Assembly: GCA_950097015.1 (NCBI GenBank)
Contig: CATNEN010000034.1
Span: 5,412,501 to 5,476,500, forward strand
Length of the DNA stretch: 64,000 bases
Source: Macrostomum hystrix
Taxonomy: Eukaryota > Platyhelminthes > Macrostomidae
Direction: 5' to 3'
Shown here in pieces: positions 35,301 to 46,411 of this stretch (position 1 is the first letter of the stretch; each line of letters starts with the position of its first letter). The position numbers and the translations under genes are program-made. Under the pieces are notes generated by a model. It saw only the letters and a program-made list of their open reading frames with translations, was not told where the DNA came from and ran no database searches.

Positions 35301-38300
35301 TACGGGGTGAGTGGCAGAGCGGCCTAACGCGTTTGCCTCTCGCACCAAGGTCCCTAAGTTCGATTCCACGGCGAGGCCACATTCATTTAGGGCTCAGCCG
35401 CGAAGGGAAGGCTTGGGTGCTTGTCGTGCAATTTACGCCATTGGGCCAACCTCCAAGGCACAGTGAGGGTGTAAATAGAAAGTCAGGGCAGATGTACACA
35501 CCTGTGTGAGCGTGTGTCTGCGTAAGGATCTGTTTGCGTGTGTGCTCAGGAGTCAGCGATATGGGCAGAATTGCCTCCTCGCTGGCTGCGGGTCTAGTGT
35601 CACTAAATGATGTGCCATTGCCCGCAGCCCTCCTGCAGTTATTATTAATATTATTAATATTATTAGCGTAGACAGCGGAGGTATCTCAAATAGCCTCGCT
35701 TCTTTTTTCTGTATCCATAAAATATTCAACCTATCGCCATTATCATCAAGATCATGGGCTGAATTTCCCGCAGAAAAATCTGCAACCTCTTTGTTGCCTC
35801 CTGCTTCCGCCTCGGTAAACTGGCCCAGTGCTACAACCACGGCGCCCGCCTACTTCGCCTGCTGACTAGATCGGAGGCTGTCCGCGGCGCCGCCGCCGAG
35901 GCAGCTCCGGTGCGGCCCACGACTGTGGCCTTCGCATTTTGCAACCTGCTAGCTTGCCAGGAGCACGTGTCTGCCCGGCCCGCCAACCTGGCCGAAGCTG
36001 GCGCCCACCTGGCTGCGGCTGTCGACCTGATCGCTCTCTGCCTGCAGCATCGGGTGCCAATCAACGACCCGGAGGTCTGGATCTATCTTCACCGACATTT
36101 GATCTGTCTATTGGAGCACATTGAGAAGGAAATTAACAATTTAACGGAGGACTCCTTTGATCCTAATAATGTGTCCATTATTGAGGAAGAACTGCCTGCT
36201 AGAACGGTCGCTGCAGCTGAAGAAGAGGACGCGCTTGGCTGCGTTTCTGCTGCTTGCGTTGTTGAAGCTGTTGCCGAGCCGATGGAGGTTGACTTTGATG
36301 CTGGAACCGGAAAGTCAACGGAAGCTGGAACCGGAAGGGCATCGGAAGCTGGAACCAGAAGGGCATCGGAAGCTGGAACCAGAAGGGCATCGGAAGCTGG
36401 AACCGGAAGGGCATCGGAAGCTGGAACCAGAAGGGCATCGGAAACTGGAACCGGAAAATCCGCAGCCGAATTGCGCCGCTGTCGCGCCGAACTGCTCAGC
36501 TCAGCCGGTCAGCTGTTAATCCTGGCCCACCAACTGCTGCACGAGTCGGCAACGTCGGCCAGTAGTGACGCTGGCTGTCAGCGCGGCGAAGGTCGCTTAT
36601 TGCGTTACACTGTCTCTGCGCTGGTTCCCTTGTTGCAGCAGCAGCAGCAGCTGCCGTTCCATCATCCAATCTACCTGGCCATCGATCAGGCCTTCCACTG
36701 CCTCTACGGGCTGGGCAGGCGGGGTCGCTATTCTCGCCGCGGCCGCCTCCAGGATCACCGATGCGCGGCGGCGCCGGCCGCCGCCTCCGTCATCGACTGG
36801 GAGGTCGGGCGCCATTTGATGCGCTACTTCCTGCCGGATCGCTTCCCTGAGTTTGACTCCACCAGGCTGACATCGCTGCCAACTGATCTTGAACGCTGCT
36901 TTGATCTCGCCGCCGCCAGCCTGCCAGATCGGCTCCGGGTGGACGCCAACGCGGTCAACGATTTCTTATTCGGTGGCGCGGATAGCCTGCCGGAGCAGAG
37001 CAGGCCGCTGACCGCCGATGAACAGTTAGTGGCTGATGCGCACTACCTGCTAGCCGACTGCTGCCTGAAGTCCAACCGATTCCTGCCGGCTATAAAGCAC
37101 TACCTGAGGGATCTGGCCCTCAGCCATCACCGATTCGACTCTTGGGCTGGTGAGCTTTTTTGGGGATCTGGGACTGCATGTGAGGATGTTCTGCTCAAAT
37201 TAATACATAATGTGATAGGGAAATTGGGAAATGTACCCTCGAGAAAGGATATCATATAAGATTTACAAATGGGATCCAATGAAAACACTGAGATAAACAG
37301 TGAAATAGGAATCTCATTTCAGATTTGGGATTTTGCATGAGATGTAGAATGGGATCTCAAAAGAGATTTAAAATGACATTTCATATTATATTTAGAATGG
37401 GATCTCATTTGACATTTAGAATGGGATCTCATATGACATTTAGAATGGGATCTCATTTGACATTTAGAATGGGATCTCATATGACATTTAGAATGGGATC
37501 TCATATGAGATTTAGAATGAGATCTCATATGACATTTAGAATGGGATCTCATATGACATTTAGAATGGGATCTCATATGACATTTAGAATGGGATCTCAT
37601 ATGACATTTAGAATGGGATCTCATATGACATTTAGAATGGGATCTCATATGACATTTAGAATGGGATCTCATATGAGATTTAGAATGATACCTCAAATGA
37701 GATTTAGAATGGGATCTCAAATGAGATTTAGAATGGGATCTCATATGACATTTAGAATGGGATCTCATTTGACATTTAGAATGGGATCTCATATGACATT
37801 TAGAATGGGATCTCATATGAGATTTAGAATGAGATCTCATATGACATTTAGAATGGGATCTCATATGACATTTAGAATGGGATCTCATATGAGATTTAGA
37901 ATGGGATCTCATATGACATTTAGAATGGGATCTCATATGACATTTAGAATGGGATCTCATATGAGATTTAGAATGAGACCTCAAATGAGATTTAGAATGG
38001 GATCTCAAATGAGATTTAGAATGAGACCTCAAATGAGATTTAGAATGGGATCTCAACTGAGATTTAGAATGAGACCTCAAATGAGATTTAGAATGGGATC
38101 TCAAATGAGATTTAGAATGAGACCTCAAATGAGATTTAGAATGGGATCTCAAATGAGATTTAGAATGGGACCTCAGATGAGATTTAGAATGGGATCTCAT
38201 ATGAGATTTAGAATGGGATCTCAAATTAGATTTAGAATGGGATCTCATATGAGATTTAGAATGGGATCTCAAATTAGATTTAGAATGGGATCTCAAATTA

Positions 38301-41300
38301 GATTTAGAATGGGATCTCAAATGAGATTTAGAATGGGATCTCATATGAGATTTAGAATGGGATCTCATATGACATTTAGAATGGGATCTCATATGAGATT
38401 TAGAATGGGATCTCAAATTAGATTTAGAATGGGATCTCAAATTAGATTTAGAATGGGATCTCAAATTAGATTTAGAATGGGATCTCATATGAGATTTAGA
38501 ATGGGATCTCATATGACATTTAGAATGGGACCTCATATGAGATTTAGAATGACACCTCAAATAAGATTTAGAATGGGATCTCATATGAGATTTAGAATGG
38601 GATCTCAAATGAGATTTAGAATGGGACCTCAAATGAGATTTAGAATGGGATCTCATATGAGATTTAGAATGGGATCTCATATGAGATTTAGAATGACACC
38701 TCAAATAAGATTTAGAATGGGATCTCACATGAGATTTGGAATGACATCTCATATGAGATTTAGAATGGGATCTCACAGAGTACATTACGGAGTGAGCTTG
38801 CAAACCACATCCCTCAGGCATGGCCCTAGCGAGGTGCAGCCGGCTTCAACAGAAGCTCAACCTTCAGGATGGCAGCAACAGCAGCAGCATCAGCCGCAAG
38901 TACTCGCTGGCCTGCCTGCGCTCATTCAACCAGGCCCTGTTGTTGAATCCGCGCTGCCCGAAGCTGCTGACTGAGCGAGGCCTGCTGGCCTATGAGCTGC
39001 ACTCACACACGAGTCAGCTGGAGAGGCGAGGACAGCTCCCGGAGCTGGTGGCCGAGTGGCTGCTGCCGATGCTGCGCCTGGCCAGGGAGTCTTTTGCCCA
39101 GGTAAGCCTACGGTGGGAGACTGATATTTTTTTGTATGAGATAGTGTGGGATCTTATCTGAGATAGGCAGTGTTGGATCTTATCTGAGATAGACAGTGTG
39201 GGATCTTATCTGAGATAGGCAGTGTTGGATCTTATCTGAGATAGGCAGTGTTGGATCTTATCTGAGATAGGCAGTGTTGGATCTTATCTGAGATAGACAG
39301 TGTTGGATCTTATCTGAGATAGACAGTGTGGGATCTTATCTGAGATAGGCAGTGTTGGATCTTATCTGAGATAGATAGTGTGGGATCTTATCTGAGATAG
39401 ACAGTGTTGGATCTTATCTGAGATAGACAGTGTTGGATCTTATCTGAGATAGGCAGTGTTGGATCTTATCTGAGATAGACAGTGTGGGATCTTATATGAG
39501 ATAGACAGTGGGGATCTTATATGAGATAGACAGTGTGGGATCTTATATGAGATAGGCAGTGTTGGATCTTATATGAGATAGACAGTGTGGGATCTTATAT
39601 GAGATAGGCAGTGTTGGATCTTATCTGAGATAGACAGTGTGGGATCTTATCTGAGATAGACAGTGTGGGATCTTATCTGAGATAGGCAGTGTTGGATCTT
39701 ATCTGAGATAGATAGTGTGGGATCTTATCTGAGATAGACAGTGTTGGATCTTATCTGAGATAGACAGTGTTGGATCTTATCTGAGATAGGCAGTGTTGGA
39801 TCTTATCTGAGATAGACAGTGTGGGATCTTATATGAGATAGACAGTGTGGGATCTTATATGAGATAGGCAGTGTTGGATCTTATCTGAGATAGACAGTGT
39901 GGGATCTTATCTGAGATAGGCAGTGTTGGATCTTATCTGAGATAGACAGTGTGGGATCTTATCTGAGATAGACAGTGTTGGATCTTATATGAGATAGACA
40001 GTGTGGGATCTTATCTGAGATAGGCAGTGTTGGATCTTATCTGAGATAGACAGTGTTGGATCTTATCTGAGATAGGCAGTGTTGGATCTTATCTGAGATA
40101 GACAGTGTGGGATCTTATATGAGATAGACAGTGTGGTATCTTATATGAGATAGACTGTGGGATCTTATATGAGATAGGCAGTGTTGGATCTTATCTGAGA
40201 TAGACAGTGTGGGATCTTATATGAGATAGGCAGTGTTGGATCTTATCTGAGATAGACAGTGTGGGATCTTATCTGAGATAGACAGTGTTGGATCTTATAT
40301 GAGATAGACAGTGTGGGATCTTATATGAGATAGACAGTGTTGGATCTTATATGAGATAGACAGTGTTGGATCTTATATGAGATAGACAGTGTTGGATCTT
40401 ATATGAGATAGACAGTGTTGGATCTTATCTGAGATAGACAGTGTGGGATCTTATATGAGATAGACAGTGTGGGATCTTATATGAGATAGACAGTGTGGTA
40501 TCTTATATGAGATAGACAGTGTGGGTTCTTATATGAGATGGGACAGAAGATGGGATCCTGTATGAGATGGGACAGAGGATGGGATTCTGTATGTGATGGG
40601 ACAGAAGATGGGATCCTGTATGAGGTGGGACAGAGGATGGATCCTGTATGAGATGGGACAGAAGATGGGATTCTGTATGAGATGGGACAGAGGATGGGAT
40701 CCTGTATGAGATAGGACAGAGGATGTGATTCTGTATGAGATGGGACAGAGGATGGGATTCTGTATGAGATGGGACAGAGGATGGGATCCTGTATGAGATA
40801 GGACAGAAGATGGGATTCTGTATGAGATGGGACAGAGGATGGGATCCTGTATGAGATAGGACAGAAGATGGGATTCTGTATGAGATGGGACAGAGGATGG
40901 GATCCTGTATGAGATGGAATGAGATCGTCGTGAGGATCCCTCACATGCAGTCCCAGAGGCTTACCGTAAGATCTCTGTGCCGCAATGGATGGGATCCCCT
41001 CGTATGAGATGGGACAGAGGATGGGATCCTGTATGAGTCGCCTCCACACCTGCAGGCAGCGTCGGTGGCCAGCGATCCGGAGCTGCGCGAGGCCGGTGAG
41101 GAGTGCGAGAGCTGGCTGTACAATTACATGCTGGGCAAGTGCAGCGAGAAAGCTGGAGACGCCTCTCCTGACTGTTGCCTTGGTTACTACGCGACCGCGG
41201 CGGCTGACCTGCGACTGAGTGGCGCCCGCTACCCGAAGAAGATCAGCACCTCGTATGGCAGCACGCCCAGGCTAGCTGTTGAAGCGCTGGAGATGCAGTA

Positions 41301-43232
41301 CAGACAGTTGGCTGTAGTCTGTAAGCAGCTGCTGCTGTTTCTACCTCGGCCAAAGTCTGCGGACATGGCAAAGTCTAAGACTCAGGCTTCGGTCAGCTTG
41401 TATTGGGTTGAGGCTCGACTGCTTGAATTGGCTAACTCGGCTTTTCAACGTCGCGACGCTCTTGTAGGCGGCGGAGGCGGCGGCGGGGGCGGCGTTGGCG
41501 GAGTCGGCGAAGGGAAGCGTCGACTTGCGGGCGGAGGACGAGCCAGGTGATAGCAGTGTGCCGCAGAGCCGTGTTTCTTGTAAAAATTTATATACCTCGC
41601 TACTATAAGTAGATAATGGAACTTATATATAAGCCTATAAATATAGATTTCATCATTAGCTGAGGTAAGTAGAGGGGAGTGTGGGGCAGAGCTGTCTAAC
41701 GAGCTTGCCTCTCGCACCAATGTCCCTGAGCTCGATTCCGCGGCGAGGCCACATTCATTTGCAATGTGTGTGAGCGTGTGCCTGCGTACGGTATCTGTGT
41801 GCGTGTGTGCTCAGGAGTCAGCGGAATGGGGAAATGCCTCTTCGCTGGCTGTGTGTCTGCTGTCACCAAATGAAGTGCCAATTCCAGTATTGAGAATAAG
41901 TTTATTTTGCTTGCAGAGCGGCCGCTAAGAGGTCCAAGCTCGATGGCTGCAGCGCTGCAGTCGATGAGCAAGCTGATTCCCCAGTTAACGTGGTTGCCGA
42001 CGCCACCGAGGCGGCTCGACAGTGTCTGGACGACCAATTGGACGTTGTGTCGACTGTTGACTCGCTTCTGACGGAAGCCGCTCGCGTCTGTGGCGAATCG
42101 GCGCCCCGACCGGAGGAGCTGCTGGCTCGCCGATTGGCCCGCTGCGTTGCCATGGCAGCGGAACAACTGGCCGACCTGCTGGCCAGGCTGCCACATCACT
42201 ACAAGGCGGCCTGCCTGTTGGCCCGACTCCGGCTGCGGGTGGGTAAGCGTCGGGAGGCGCGCGACCTCCTGCTGGGTCCTGGAGATCCTGGCATCGGCTG
42301 GCAGCGACTGGCACACATGCCCTGCCCCGGACTGTTCCAGGTGAGTGGCAATCTCCCTCCTGGTTCTCAAACAGAGATCCTTAACTCCCATTACTGATCC
42401 TCAACTTGGGATCTCAGATATCCCTATCATGTTCCTCAACTTGGGATCTCAGATATTCTTATCCTGATCCTCAACTTGGGATTCCAGATATCCCTATCAT
42501 GATCCTCAACTTGGGATCTCAGATATCCCTATCACGATCCTCAACTTGGGATCTCAGATATCCCTATCATGGTCCTCAACTTGGTATCTCAGATATCCCT
42601 ATCATGATCCAGATTCTTATCCTAGTCTTCATTTTTTATCCTCAAGAAATGGGATCTTAGGAAACTTTTCAATTCCCAGTTGTTTTCTAAAATCCCTAAT
42701 CTAAATTCCTAATATTGCCGATCCGCAGGACCGCCGCCCAACCAACCTGTTCAACGGTGTCTGGCGCCTGCCCAGCGAAGACATCGACAGGTCCGGCTGC
42801 TTCGCCGCCCACATGCGCCGCGCCCTTGACTTGGCCATCGACGCAGCCGACTGGGAGCGCCTGCTGCCTTTGCATTGCTGCCTGCGCGGCACCGAGAACC
42901 GGGGCTGCCTCGTCGACGAGGATCTTCGCTGGCTGATCGATCGCAGCCTGTCGGCTATGAAAGACGCCCTGGCCGACGAGCGAGCTCCGCCTGCGGTGAC
43001 TCGCGCCCAGCTGCTGCAGCTGATGAAGTGCCGAAAACTGGCCGCCGCTGCCACATCCAAAGGCGTCAGCTCAGGCGGCGGGCACGGAGTCTACGACCGA
43101 CTGCTGGCCGCCGCCTACGCCAGGTGCGTCTCAGTTGGCGCCGCTGGCGGTATTCGGTCCGATAGGCCTCTGTTGGACCAGGCTCTGGAATTCTGCGATA
43201 GCGGCGGAGGTGCCGGGGGCATCGGCCTTTGA
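32318..43232 (+). CDS. CABIN1: CABIN1/Hir3-type subunit of the HIRA histone chaperone complex
   Basis: Seven exons: 32318-33220, 33804-35275, 35774-37149, 38818-39101, 41056-41546, 41917-42340 and 42729-43232. The phases agree at every junction; about 1,817 codons. The N-terminal third is TPR-like (AVFHLAWSAYLSCDLHLAMS). Landmarks recalled from vertebrate CABIN1 include RFDSWAG/MALARCSRLQQKLN across the exon 3-4 junction, YPKKI, HYKAACLLARL, LAHMPCPGLFQ/DRRPTNLFNGVWRLP, and DQALEFC near the end. The acidic, alanine/serine-rich stretch in exon 2 is probably disordered. Human CABIN1 is about 2,220 residues; this one stops soon after DQALEFC and lacks the long tail that carries the calcineurin and MEF2 contacts. 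The conserved role is nucleosome assembly with H3.3 by the HIRA complex. The start is unusual: no in-frame ATG precedes LRITALNA. Confidence 0.9.
33236..33560 (+). repeat. 20-bp minisatellite in CABIN1 intron 1
   Basis: About 16 units of CTTCTCTAACGACTCAAGCG-type sequence starting within 20 bases of the donor. The first units are diverged and the central ones nearly identical. Confidence 0.95.
35304..35668 (+). mobile_element. tRNA-derived SINE, family A, with TTA-rich tail, CABIN1 intron 2
   Basis: A clear copy with head GGGTGAGTGGCAGAGCGG, B-box-like AAGTTCGATTCC and the full body. It ends in a TTATTATTAATATTATTA tail at about 35639-35668, which marks the 3' end of the family. It begins about 28 bases after the exon 2 donor. 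Confidence 0.9.
36308..36455 (+). repeat. CABIN1: 24-bp coding minisatellite in CABIN1 exon 3
   Basis: About six in-frame units encode an 8-residue repeat of the form EAGTxRAS (x is Gly or Arg). It lies in a low-complexity acidic stretch between conserved segments, so it probably forms a disordered loop. Confidence 0.9.
37360..38775 (+). repeat. 24-bp minisatellite in CABIN1 intron 3
   Basis: About 59 units of AGAATGGGATCTCATATGAC type, with alternating variants (CATATGAC, CATATGAG, CAAATGAG, CAAATTAG). The period is divisible by three, so 549-codon and 500-codon frames stay open on the two strands; neither is a gene. It ends about 40 bases before the exon 4 acceptor. Confidence 0.97.
39120..40530 (+). 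repeat. 26-bp minisatellite in CABIN1 intron 4
   Basis: About 54 units with GGATCTTATCTGAGATAGAC. Two variants, TATCTGAG and TATATGAG, are clustered; the second dominates the downstream end. It starts about 20 bases after the exon 4 donor. Confidence 0.97.
40531..41040 (+). repeat. 29-bp minisatellite in CABIN1 intron 4, second array
   Basis: About 14 units containing GATGGGACAGAGGATGGGAT and TCCTGTATGA, directly abutting the 26-bp array. A diverged stretch near 40915-41000 interrupts it, and a last unit lies just before the exon 5 acceptor. Confidence 0.92.
41678..41882 (+). mobile_element. SINE family A with internal deletion, CABIN1 intron 5
   Basis: Head and tail match the full copies, but about 120 bases of the body are missing after CACATTCATTTG; the sequence resumes at GTGTGAGCGTGTGCCTGCG. 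It precedes the exon 6 acceptor by about 35 bases. Confidence 0.8.
42385..42610 (+). repeat. 35-bp minisatellite in CABIN1 intron 6
   Basis: About six units with GATCCTCAACTTGGGATCTC and AGATATCCCTATCAT. It shares the words GATCCTC and TTGGGATCT with the 34-bp array after the stop codon. Confidence 0.93.
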
Positions 43233-43269
43233 CTCTGATCACGACGAATGACGGATGATCGAATGACTT

Positions 43270-43605
43270 TTGGATAGAAGACCTGTCCCTGATCCTCGAA
43301 TTGGGATCTGAAAGACCTGTCCCCGATCCTCGAATTGGGATCTGAAAGTCATGTCCCTGATCCTCGAATTGGGATCTGAAAGACCTGTCCCTGATCCTCG
43401 AATTATGATCTGAAAGACCTGTCCCTGATCCTCGAATTGGGATCTGAAACACCTGTCCCTGATCCTTGAATTGGGATCTGAAACACCTGTCCCTGATCCT
43501 TGAATTGGGATCTGAAAGTCATGTCCCTGATCCTCGAATTGGGATCTAAAAGACCTGTCCCTGATCCTCGAATTGGGATCTGAAAGACCTGTCCCTGATC
43601 CACAA
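43270..43605 (+). repeat. 34-bp minisatellite in the CABIN1 3' UTR
   Basis: About ten units with GATCCTCGAATTGGGATCTG and AAGACCTGTCCCT. It begins about 40 bases after the stop and should be transcribed if the AATAAA at 43837 is used. Confidence 0.93.
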
Positions 43606-43836
43606 AATGGATCAAACGCTTTTACGCATTTATTTATTTGCAATTTGTTAGTCAAGCAGGCAAACAGTTAGTTAGTCCCAGTTGTTTTAAAGTCCCCTGA
43701 TTCATTGTATGGTAATATCCCAGTTTGTTTTCTGTCTGACTATGAAAGAAATTACTAAGCATTTTAATGCCTCAAATACACCAAATGTGTGGCTTGCTAT
43801 TTTTGTCACCAATTCATTGAAAGTTTCTTACGTCAA

Positions 43837-43842
43837 AATAAA
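43837..43842 (+). terminator. Candidate CABIN1 polyadenylation signal
   Basis: AATAAA about 600 bases after the CABIN1 stop, the first canonical hexamer on this strand in the region. Confidence 0.45.
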
Positions 43843-43883
43843 ATAATGTCATGTTTAAAATCATGTCGTCAATTATTTGCCTT

Positions 43884-43935
43884 ACAGCTGTCCAGTCTAT
43901 GGACTGGGTACAGGGTGCCACACCTTCAATTTCCT
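43884..43935 (-). mobile_element. SINE family B fragment
   Basis: The reverse complement reads AATTGAAGGTG then CAGTCCATAGACTGGACAG, matching the body of the copy at 27718-28022. Only about 50 bases are recognisable. Confidence 0.5.
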
Positions 43936-44880
43936 GCCTTAGCTTTGTCAGCCCTAGCCAGGTGTGTAATTTCCTGCCGCAACACCCGCGCTCCCCTGCA
44001 AGAAGTGGATGAACTTTCCCTAGAATATACACATCCCCATCCTTCAGGATCCCCTTGAGCGGATCCCGTATGCCTGGCCCTCCCTTCTCAAATCCCCAGT
44101 TCTGGTAGTGAGTCCTTTTCTTTCCACTCCCAATTCAGTAGCTACAAATAGGCCTCAAGATTTGGCCGCCTGGGTGGGCAGGGAGATTGCTTTGGGTGGG
44201 ATTATAGGACAGAGTTCGGCGAAATGAAAGCTTCGCGCTATGGGTGGGGGCTGGTGGAATGAGATGAGGCGGAAAAGTGAGTACATGCAGCTCCTCATCT
44301 TCCCAGTTTTCTCGCTCTCTTCCCCTCTTCTCTTCCCGTATCTCCTCCCAACGTCTTTCTCTCTCTGTCCTGTCCTCAGTCTTAACCAACTTTAAGCAAA
44401 CTGCCCCCCCCCGAATGAGGAGCTGCTGGGAGAAGGGCCGGGTAGCAGTCGGGAAGAAAATCCAAACTCACTGACCAACTGCGAGAGAGAAACCCGCCTA
44501 GTCGGAAGGGAGAAAGAGAGCAGCCCGTTTCTCTCTCTATATTCTGTCCCGATCCCACACACACGTGTGGCGTGATGGGAATGGATGAGGAAAACTTTAA
44601 AAAATGCTTGGAACAGGGGCCGGTGGGAGAAGGAGGCGGGAGGGCAAGGCTGGGGTTGCTGAGCTGGGGTGGGGGTGGCAGCGCCGCCTTTATTGAGGCA
44701 GCGACGGCTTTGGCGGAGGAAAGCGGGTTGAAAACCGGTTGGCGATGCTTCTGCGAACTGAGAGTTCCCTGCTCGGACTTTTGCCCTGGCCGCAGCTCAG
44801 CTGTGCTCAACCAGTCAAGCCGTAGATTGGGCGAGCGGGCAGCGCTTGGCTGCTGTGCTGGGACATTAGTTGCCGCGGCT

Positions 44881-44940
44881 GCGGCATGCTGCATTATCGG
44901 TCGACGCTGCCACCCCGGCGGCCGGAAAGCTGCTTGGCAG
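44881..44940 (+). other. Candidate upstream exon of the Cys-loop receptor
   Basis: A GC-rich block ends CTTGGCAG/GTGAGT, a consensus donor. An ATG at 44885 could join in phase 1 to an acceptor in the receptor's first called exon (ACTCCAG/AATCT). This would supply a start codon without a spliced leader. There is no conservation to judge it by. Confidence 0.3.
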
Positions 44941-44994
44941 GTGAGTCTTACTCAGGTGTCAAAGGTTAGGTGTGACGGTGACGCTAGTTCATGT

Positions 44995-45570
44995 CGCAGG
45001 CCGCGGAGAGAGGGCTTGGGGGATCGTAATGCTACGAGCCCGTATTTACGCACTTTAAGGGCCAATAATAATTATTGCAGGAGGGCTGCTGGCAACCGAT
45101 TGGTAACACTAGACTCGCAGCTAGCGGGAAGGCATTCACCATTCTCCCATTCCGCTGACTCCTGAGCACACACGCGCACAGATACCGTACGCAGGCACAC
45201 GCTCACACGGGTGTGTACATCCGCCCTGAGTTTCTCATCGTGTGGCAGTGTACACTCTCACTGTGTATTGGAGGTTGGCCCTCAATGGCGTAAATTGCAC
45301 GACAAGCCCTCAAACCCTCGCCGCGGAATCGAACTCAGGGACCTTGGTGTGAGAGGCAAACGCGGTAACCACTTTTCCACTCACGCCCTTGAGGGCCAAC
45401 CCAATCACAAGCTAAAGTGAGAGTGTTAATCTGCGATGAGAAAGCCGGTGCAGATAATTGTGTGAGTGTGTTCCTGCTTATGGCATGCATGTGTGCTCAG
45501 GATTCAGCTGAGTAGGTAAAATAGCATCTCGCTAGTCGCAGAATCGACTCGCTAAAGTCTGCGTCAATGC
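44995..45570 (+). mobile_element. SINE family A (plus strand), interrupted by a second SINE
   Basis: The 5' part of the body (GCCGCGGAGAGAGGGCTTGG to AGGGCCAA, up to about 45064) and the rest (from about 45385) are separated by a reverse-oriented family-A copy. The broken ends carry similar sequence (ACGCACTTTAAGGGCCAA and ACGCCCTTGAGGGCCAAC). Confidence 0.7.
45064..45390 (-). mobile_element. SINE family A (minus strand) nested in another copy
   Basis: Read on the minus strand it has the head (GTTTGCCTCTCACACCAAGG), the B-box-like GAGTTCGATTCCG, the full body and an ATAATTATTATT tail. All diagnostic blocks are in the same order as in the copy at 35304. Confidence 0.8.
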
Positions 45571-46411
45571 TCACAGCTCCCTGTAATATTTTCATCCGCG
45601 GACAGTGTACAAGTTCACTGCGCCTTGGGGCCTGGGTCCAGGGGCGTCAAGTGCATGAGTGCAAGCAACACTCGAGTCAATGAAGGCTTTCACATCGACG
45701 TTCGCATAATTCGGCGATTAATAATCCACGAAATGGAGGTCTCATTTTACTGTCAGGAAACAAGTCATATTGGAAGTCAAAGATTCTCTCTCGTAGAGCA
45801 GCAATTCGGAATTTTACGATACCCGAGTCCAGGATCGGTGCGGAATGAAAAAGCCACCCAACGATCTTTTGAGTGCGCGAACTCAAACCGCCAGATCCCC
45901 AATGGGGATTGATTGGGTTCTTGAGAAGCGGTGCTTGAGGGCCTGTTCCTCCCGCCACGGACGCAGCGGTCGGCACACAATTCAAGGTCGATGCAAGTTG
46001 CAAGGCGCACACAATTCGCTGGCGAAATAGCCGAGTGGTTGCTGTCTGCAGCTAGCCAACTGGTCATTAATCAAAGTGCTGCTATAGTGTATGCTGCTAC
46101 CGAACCAACTCGACAGGGCCTGCAACAATTTGGGAAATCGGCTTCGTGTTCTACAGCCTGTTTGCACAGGCTTTGCGAGCTCATGTTAACCTTGCGCACT
46201 CGGAAGAATTTTTTTGGGTCAAAAGTTTCTCACTCTTAATTGTTCGAAATCAGCCTTCAAAATTCTCTTTGGCCAATCAAATTGCAAAGGCCTGAATCTA
46301 TTTCAACTGTCCTTGAAGTCCGCTTGATCAAGGACCAACCGCATGCCAGAACATGAGCTTGGCAGATGAACAACACTGTATGAATGTATCCACGTGTGCT
46401 CTGCTTGTCAG

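Larger units (their letters stand above)
43233..46411. other. CABIN1 3' region and upstream region of the Cys-loop receptor
   Basis: Holds the 34-bp array, the CABIN1 polyadenylation signal, a family-B SINE fragment, a pyrimidine-rich stretch (about 44270-44370), a GC-rich block ending at a perfect donor (44940/44941), and nested family-A SINEs (44995-45570). Open frames of up to 197 codons in the GC-rich block have no recognisable domain; I treat that block as a possible upstream exon of the receptor. Confidence 0.5.

Noticed and set aside
37319-38974. Open frames of 500-549 codons on both strands (Met/Arg/Ser or Ser/His/Lys repeats)
   Set aside because: They are produced by the 24-bp CABIN1 intron array, whose period is a multiple of three. 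Flanking splice sites match CABIN1 exons on either side, and the composition has no protein character.
44382-45165. Open frames of 170-197 codons on both strands in a GC-rich block
   Set aside because: High GC removes stops from several frames. The translations are low-complexity, without conserved motifs, and run into SINE sequence.
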